NCBI GenBank assembly: GCA_964449565.1
Contig: CAYUZB010000080.1
Location: forward strand, 1 to 17,892
Direction: 5' to 3'
DNA length: 17,892 nucleotides
Origin: Granulosicoccus sp964449565
Lineage (GTDB): Bacteria; Pseudomonadota; Gammaproteobacteria; Granulosicoccales; Granulosicoccaceae
Shown: positions 14,406 through 17,892 of the stretch, in pieces
Layout of the letters: the number at the start of each line of letters is the position of its first letter
Position numbering within the stretch: the stretch's first letter is position 1
Position numbers and translations under genes: made by a program
Notes under the pieces: generated by a model
What the model saw: only the letters and a program-made list of their open reading frames with translations
Databases searched by the model: none
What the model was told of the DNA's origin: nothing

Positions 14406-16508
14406 ATGGCAGTAACGTCTGCGCCAGTGAGACTCGATACTGTCGATGTCACAACTCTTAAAGGGGTTGGGGCTGCGATGGCTGAGAAGCTCAAAGGTCT
14501 TGGCATACATCATTTGCAGGATGTCTTGTTTCATCTGCCGTTTCGTTATCAGGATCGCACACAACTTGTTCCAATCGGTAGTCTGCAACCCGGTCGCGAA
14601 GGGGTTGTTAGCGGCGAAGTCGCCATAGCCGATGTTGTTATCAGAAAGCGTCGTTCTCTATTGGTGAGAATAAATGATGGTACTGGCTCCATTACGCTGC
14701 GTTTCTTCCACTTCAGCAAAGCGCAGGTCGCCCAGTTTGAGCGTGGCACCTGGGTCCAGTGTTTTGGTGAAGCGCGCCGCGGTCCCGGTATGCTTGAAAT
14801 GGTGCATCCGGAATATCGAGTACTGCGCGACGGCAAGCCAAGTACCACGCTCGATGACACGCTGACACCGTTTTATCCGACGACAGAAGGCGTTCAACAA
14901 ACCACCTTGCGTCGTCTGACTGATCAGGCGCTTGCGGCGTTGGACACGCATGAGCTCAAGGATTGGATCCCGGGTGCCTTGTTGCAAAGTTCGACACTAC
15001 CGGATTTGAAGACTGCCTTGCGCATTGTTCACCGACCGCCGCCCAATGCTGATGTGCGAGCATTGATGGACGGCATGCATCCAGCACATAGACGTTTGGC
15101 CCTGGAAGAGTTGATCGCCCATCGTCTTGGCTTGCGTTTGCTACGCGTCAATGCGCAAAAGCAATTGGCCCCCCGCATACGCCCGGCAGGGGACATGGTG
15201 TCCCGTTTCAGAAGCGGACTGGATTTCGCGCTGACGGGTGCACAAGACCGCGTGCTGCTTGATGTATTCAACGACATGGGCACTGAAGAGCCCATGCTGC
15301 GTCTTGTTCAAGGCGATGTTGGTTCCGGTAAAACCATTGTTGCAGCGCTTGCCGCGGCACAAGTTGTAGAGGCGGGATATCAGGTTGCCTTGATGGCACC
15401 CACTGAAATTCTCGCCGAGCAACATATGCTTAATTTCAGTGATTGGTTCGAGCCACTGGGCGTTGATGTCGGTTGGCTATCCGGAAAACTGCGCGCGGCC
15501 CAACGTCGGGATGCAATCGAGTCAGTGGCGATGGGGCGCCAGCGCATTGTGGTAGGGACCCATGCCTTGTTCCAGAATGATGTGGAGTTTGAAAACCTCG
15601 GTCTGGCGATCATTGATGAACAGCATCGTTTTGGTGTGCACCAACGTATGGCCCTACGTAACAAGGGGGCGACAGCCAATACGCTGCCTCATCAGTTGAT
15701 CATGACGGCAACACCTATCCCGCGCACACTTGCGATGACCGCCTACGCAGATCTCGATGTATCCGTCATTGATGAACTGCCACCGGGCAGAAAACCGGTT
15801 ACCACTGTCGCGGTCGATAATGCCCGTCGCGGTGAAGTCGTGCAGCGAGTCGGTACCGCGATAACGGAGGGCCGACAGGTGTACTGGGTGTGCACCTTGA
15901 TTGAAGAGTCTGAATCCCTGCAGGCGGAAGCGGCGGAGGACACGGTAGCCACCTTGCAGTCAATACTCACCGAGCACCGAATTGGCTTGGTTCATGGAAG
16001 GCTTAAACCGCGTGACAAGGAAGCCATCATGCAAGCTTTCAAAAATCGCGAGATTGATCTCCTCGTTGCAACAACCGTTATTGAAGTGGGTGTCGATGTA
16101 CCGAATGCTTCGTTGATGATCATTGAAAATGCGGAACGCCTCGGTTTGTCGCAATTGCATCAATTACGCGGTCGAGTAGGGCGGGGAAGTGCTCAGTCGA
16201 GCTGCATACTGTTGTACCAAAGTCCCTTGTCCAATAATGGCCGAGAAAGGCTTGGCATCATGCGAGAAACGAATGATGGATTTGTCATCGCACAAAAAGA
16301 TCTCGAGCTACGCGGCGCGGGTGAAGTCTTGGGCACTCGTCAAACCGGTCTCGCCGAATTTCGTATCGCAGAGCTCGGTCGCGATGATGATCTACTCGAT
16401 GAGGTAAGCGATATTGCCGATACCTTGTTGCAATCCCATATGGAAAACGTACAAGGTCTTATCCGTCGATGGATTGGTGATGAGAACAAGGAATATGGGG
16501 GTGTGTAG
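14406..16508 (+). CDS. recG: ATP-dependent DNA helicase RecG
   Basis: Branched-DNA translocase that remodels stalled forks and Holliday junctions. It has 700 aa (E. coli 693). The N-terminal wedge/OB region starts with a helix-hairpin-helix-like LKGVGAAMAEKLKGLGI at 18-34. The helicase core has Walker A GDVGSGKT at 303-310, APTEILAEQH at 331-340, DEQH at 404-407, MTATPIPRT at 433-441, ATTVIEVGVDVPNA, and QLRGRVGRG. The family-specific ELRGAGEVLGTRQTG near the C-terminus is also present. ATG 14406 has no clear Shine-Dalgarno and follows ridA by 18 nt, suggesting coupling to ridA translation. A heptanucleotide array begins about 10 nt after the stop. Confidence 0.97.
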   Translation: MAVTSAPVRLDTVDVTTLKGVGAAMAEKLKGLGIHHLQDVLFHLPFRYQDRTQLVPIGSLQPGREGVVSGEVAIADVVIRKRRSLLVRINDGTGSITLRFFHFSKAQVAQFERGTWVQCFGEARRGPGMLEMVHPEYRVLRDGKPSTTLDDTLTPFYPTTEGVQQTTLRRLTDQALAALDTHELKDWIPGALLQSSTLPDLKTALRIVHRPPPNADVRALMDGMHPAHRRLALEELIAHRLGLRLLRVNAQKQLAPRIRPAGDMVSRFRSGLDFALTGAQDRVLLDVFNDMGTEEPMLRLVQGDVGSGKTIVAALAAAQVVEAGYQVALMAPTEILAEQHMLNFSDWFEPLGVDVGWLSGKLRAAQRRDAIESVAMGRQRIVVGTHALFQNDVEFENLGLAIIDEQHRFGVHQRMALRNKGATANTLPHQLIMTATPIPRTLAMTAYADLDVSVIDELPPGRKPVTTVAVDNARRGEVVQRVGTAITEGRQVYWVCTLIEESESLQAEAAEDTVATLQSILTEHRIGLVHGRLKPRDKEAIMQAFKNREIDLLVATTVIEVGVDVPNASLMIIENAERLGLSQLHQLRGRVGRGSAQSSCILLYQSPLSNNGRERLGIMRETNDGFVIAQKDLELRGAGEVLGTRQTGLAEFRIAELGRDDDLLDEVSDIADTLLQSHMENVQGLIRRWIGDENKEYGGV

Positions 16509-16518
16509 AGCGTCTGTT

Positions 16519-16568
16519 GCGTGTTGCGTGTTGCGTGTTGCGTGTTGCGTGTTGCGTGTTGCGTGTTG
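16519..16568. repeat. Heptanucleotide tandem array, unit GCGTGTT (7 copies)
   Basis: Seven perfect head-to-tail copies of GCGTGTT occupy 16519-16567. A partial TGTT precedes them (16515-16518) and more degenerate GT/TAG-rich sequence follows to about 16620. The array lies in the 123-nt convergent gap between recG and the Sel1-repeat gene, 10 nt after the recG stop. A frame on the minus strand across it gives a meaningless TRNTQHA heptapeptide repeat and is not a gene. Confidence 0.95.
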
Positions 16569-16631
16569 AGTGCGTAGTGCGAGTAGGTAGAGATTGTTGG
16601 GTTGTATAGCGTTTTGTAGCGTTAATAGTAT

Positions 16632-17201
16632 TTACCGGCGGCTTTCCAGCCACAGTCGAGCAAGGCGTTCTGCTTCGTCAATTTCAACAAGGTTCATTTG
16701 CGCCGAAACCAAAGCCAGATGTTTTTTCATCAACTCGTTGCCGCTGGCATCTGCAATACGCAACCAGCGATAGGCTTGCACGAGATCTCTGTCGGTACCA
16801 ACGCCTTCAAAATGCATGAAAGCCAGATCATGTTGGGCAAATTCATGCTGTTGTTCAGCAGCTAAACCGTACAGTCTGACCGCTTCAGTCTTGTTGATCG
16901 GCAGGCCCCAGCCGTTGTCATAGAGAACGCCCAGGCGATACTGAGCATCGGCAAGCCCTTCGTCAGCGGCTTTTTGGTACCAACATGCTGCAGCGGTATC
17001 GTCTTGCGCGATTCCTCGACCAAACTCATAGGTCATTCCGAGTGTAAATTGCGCGTCAATCGAACCCGATTGTGCATCGGCGTATAGCATACGTATCTGG
17101 GGATCATCATGCGATTCGAGGATTTCGTCAGCCTGTCCGGCCAATACGGATACTGGCAAAAGCAGTATGCAGCTTAGTATTGCGATCAACGATCTATTCA
17201 T
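16632..17201 (-). CDS. Secreted Sel1-repeat (TPR-like) protein
   Basis: A 189-aa exported protein with three Sel1-like repeats, alpha-helical solenoid units that usually mediate protein-protein contacts. An N-terminal signal peptide is clear: basic start MNRS, hydrophobic ILSCILLLPVSV, and likely cleavage after Ala21 (VLA-GQ), with no lipobox Cys. The repeats lie at about 49-84 (AQFTLGMTYEFGRG), 85-120 (AQYRLGVLYDNGWG) and 121-156 (AQHDLAFMHFEGVG), each with the typical alanine, LG and GxG positions. ATG 17201 is preferred; GTG at 17207 would add two residues. No strong ribosome site is visible for either. It is transcribed towards recG and divergently from the YCII gene. Probably periplasmic; the partner is unknown. 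Confidence 0.85.
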   Translation of the reverse strand: MNRSLIAILSCILLLPVSVLAGQADEILESHDDPQIRMLYADAQSGSIDAQFTLGMTYEFGRGIAQDDTAAACWYQKAADEGLADAQYRLGVLYDNGWGLPINKTEAVRLYGLAAEQQHEFAQHDLAFMHFEGVGTDRDLVQAYRWLRIADASGNELMKKHLALVSAQMNLVEIDEAERLARLWLESRR

Positions 17202-17213
17202 AATCACACCATA

Positions 17214-17236
17214 GTCAGTCGTCAGTCAGACGTCAG
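17214..17236. repeat. Short GTCAGTC heptamer repeat
   Basis: GTCAGTC at 17214-17220 is repeated directly at 17221-17227 and followed by a degenerate AGACGTC (17228-17234) plus AG. It is a third 7-bp-period repeat within 750 bp, just upstream of the Sel1 gene start. Confidence 0.5.
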
Positions 17237-17406
17237 CACTCATGTGTTTTAGCACCGATGCTTGGAACTTAGCCAAAATTCAAGGGCTTTTCCACTCAGG
17301 AATCTGTAAGAATTCGTGACAACCCCTATTACTAGGACATTCTCAGCCACAGTTAGTGCGAGTGAAATAGTGCTTGTATCTGCCTGTTTAACTGACACAC
17401 CCCAAG

Positions 17407-17422
17407 TGTGATGAAATTCACA
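17407..17422. promoter_or_regulatory. CRP-like binding site
   Basis: TGTGATGAAATTCACA fits the CRP core TGTGA-N6-TCACA exactly, and one further base pair on each side (G at 17406, C at 17423) extends the dyad. It is centred at 17414.5, about 30 nt upstream of TTGACT (17444-17449). If that hexamer is a -35, the site lies near -64, close to the class I position of -61.5. The matching -10 (TGCAGA, 17467-17472) is poor, which would fit an activator-dependent promoter. Confidence 0.55.
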
Positions 17423-17426
17423 CAGT

Positions 17427-17438
17427 CTCTACGTAGAG
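17427..17438. promoter_or_regulatory. Perfect 12-bp palindrome
   Basis: CTCTACGTAGAG is self-complementary over 12 bp and lies between the CRP-like site and the TTGACT hexamer. It could be an operator for a dimeric regulator; the factor is unknown. Confidence 0.35.
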
Positions 17439-17534
17439 TGTTGTTGACTGATTGGTAAAAAACATTTGCAGATACGCTTTTTCAAGTGCAAATGATTACC
17501 TCTGCTTGTTGATTTGAGTATGACGGAGAAGGCC

Positions 17535-17831
17535 ATGCTATTCGCAGTTCGGTTTGAAGATGATCAGGGTAAATCTGCGACCAGAAAGCAGTATCTGGAT
17601 GCACATATCGCCTGGCTCGATCAACACGCTGACAGTGTTCTGGTTGGAGGTTCATTACGTGTAGAACCCGGTACCAACCCGGTAGGTGGATTATGGATAG
17701 TTAAAGCTTCGTCAAAAGAATCGGTCGAAGCCTTGATCGAAACAGATCCTTTCTGGCAACAAGGTCTTCGCAGCAATGTGGAAATACTGTATTGGTCGAA
17801 AGCATTTGAAGATCGGCAAGTTCCAGTATGA
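17535..17831 (+). CDS. YCII-related (YciI-like) protein
   Basis: A small cytoplasmic protein of the YCII family (dimeric alpha-beta ferredoxin-like fold), 98 aa from ATG 17535. It shows the family pattern: N-terminal strand MLFAVRFED, His24 in AHIAWL, GGSLRV at 38-43, an SKESVEALIETDPFW stretch with Asp71, and a final strand EILYWSKAF. The conserved His-Asp pair is present, as in family members suspected to be enzymes with dehydrochlorinase-like chemistry, but no reaction is known here. ATG 17535 is chosen because GGAGAAGG lies just upstream; ATG 17520 or TTG 17514 would add residues before the first strand. It is probably governed by the CRP-like site. Its stop is followed almost immediately by a heptamer array. 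Confidence 0.88.
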   Translation: MLFAVRFEDDQGKSATRKQYLDAHIAWLDQHADSVLVGGSLRVEPGTNPVGGLWIVKASSKESVEALIETDPFWQQGLRSNVEILYWSKAFEDRQVPV

Positions 17832-17833
17832 AA

Positions 17834-17892
17834 AACTGCTAACTGCTAACTGCTAACTGCTAACTGCTAACTGCTAACTGCTAACTGCTAAC
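17834..17892. repeat. Heptanucleotide tandem array, unit AACTGCT (8+ copies, open-ended)
   Basis: Eight perfect copies of AACTGCT run from 17834 to 17889, followed by AAC at the window edge, so the array continues or the assembly stops inside it. It starts 2 nt after the YCII stop codon. The unit differs from the GCGTGTT array downstream of recG but has the same 7-bp period. Confidence 0.95.

Larger units (their letters stand above)
17208..17534. other. Divergent intergenic region between the Sel1 and YCII genes
   Basis: About 327 nt with no convincing reading frame. It holds a GTCAGTC direct repeat (17214-17236) beside the Sel1 gene, a CRP-type palindrome (17407-17422), a 12-bp perfect palindrome CTCTACGTAGAG (17427-17438) and a TTGACT -35-like hexamer (17444-17449). 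The cluster of dyads is on the YCII side and probably controls that gene, though a divergent promoter for the Sel1 gene is also expected here. Confidence 0.6.

Noticed and set aside
16519..16568. CRISPR array
   Set aside because: Units are 7 bp, directly adjacent, with no spacers and no cas genes nearby.
16459..16653. Minus-strand frame with heptapeptide repeat TRNTQHA
   Set aside because: The peptide repeat is the automatic product of reading a 7-bp DNA repeat (21 nt = 7 codons); it overlaps the recG end and has no initiation signal.
17441..17472. Confident sigma-70 promoter for the YCII gene
   Set aside because: TTGACT is a good -35, but no acceptable -10 lies at 16-18 nt, so it is mentioned only as context for the CRP-like site.

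Overview
The window looks like chromosomal DNA from a gammaproteobacterium (probably environmental or uncultured) of about 50-55 % GC. The evidence is the order gmk-rpoZ-spoT-ridA-recG, the lpdA-sucC-sucD cluster, and protein sequences close to the E. coli and Pseudomonas forms. It is an assembled scaffold: exactly 100 N sit at 8341-8440, and the window ends inside a tandem repeat.

Layout. (1) 1-342: apparently non-coding, with a perfect TATAAT at 301-306. (2) 343-3866, plus strand: lpdA, sucC, sucD, i.e. the lipoamide dehydrogenase of the 2-oxo-acid dehydrogenase complexes and both subunits of succinyl-CoA synthetase. The last ~150 nt of sucD are much richer in GC than the rest and run into a palindromic REP-like element at 3864-3926. 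(3) 3951-8286, plus strand: a tightly coupled three-gene unit encoding an eight-Cys iron-sulfur protein, a divergent HyuA-family hydantoinase/oxoprolinase and a GMC flavin oxidoreductase. Its substrate is unknown, and it is the most accessory-looking coding part of the window. (4) 8278-8491: degenerate GATNAGTAG repeats on both sides of the gap. (5) 10587-8553, minus strand: an operon of a thioredoxin-fold redox protein, a family 2 glycosyltransferase with an added C-terminal Rossmann-like domain, and a small four-helix membrane protein. (6) 10677-16508, plus strand: gmk, rpoZ, spoT, ridA, recG. (7) 16519-16568: a GCGTGTT heptamer array. (8) 17201-16632, minus strand: a secreted Sel1-repeat protein. 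(9) 17208-17534: an intergenic region with a textbook CRP-type palindrome. (10) 17535-17831: a YCII-family protein, followed directly by an AACTGCT heptamer array that runs off the window.

How the genes work together. The suc/lpd genes serve the TCA cycle. gmk, rpoZ and spoT link guanine nucleotide supply, RNA polymerase assembly and the ppGpp response, with RidA (enamine detoxification) and RecG (fork and recombination repair) in the same run. The three-gene unit may form an oxidative catabolic module, but that is inference from coupling only.

I did not find a CRISPR array, phage, toxin-antitoxin pair, transposase, tRNA or rRNA. The most unusual content is repetitive: short tandem arrays placed at or just after stop codons at three loci, two of which coincide with assembly breaks, and the base-composition switch at the end of sucD next to a REP-like palindrome.
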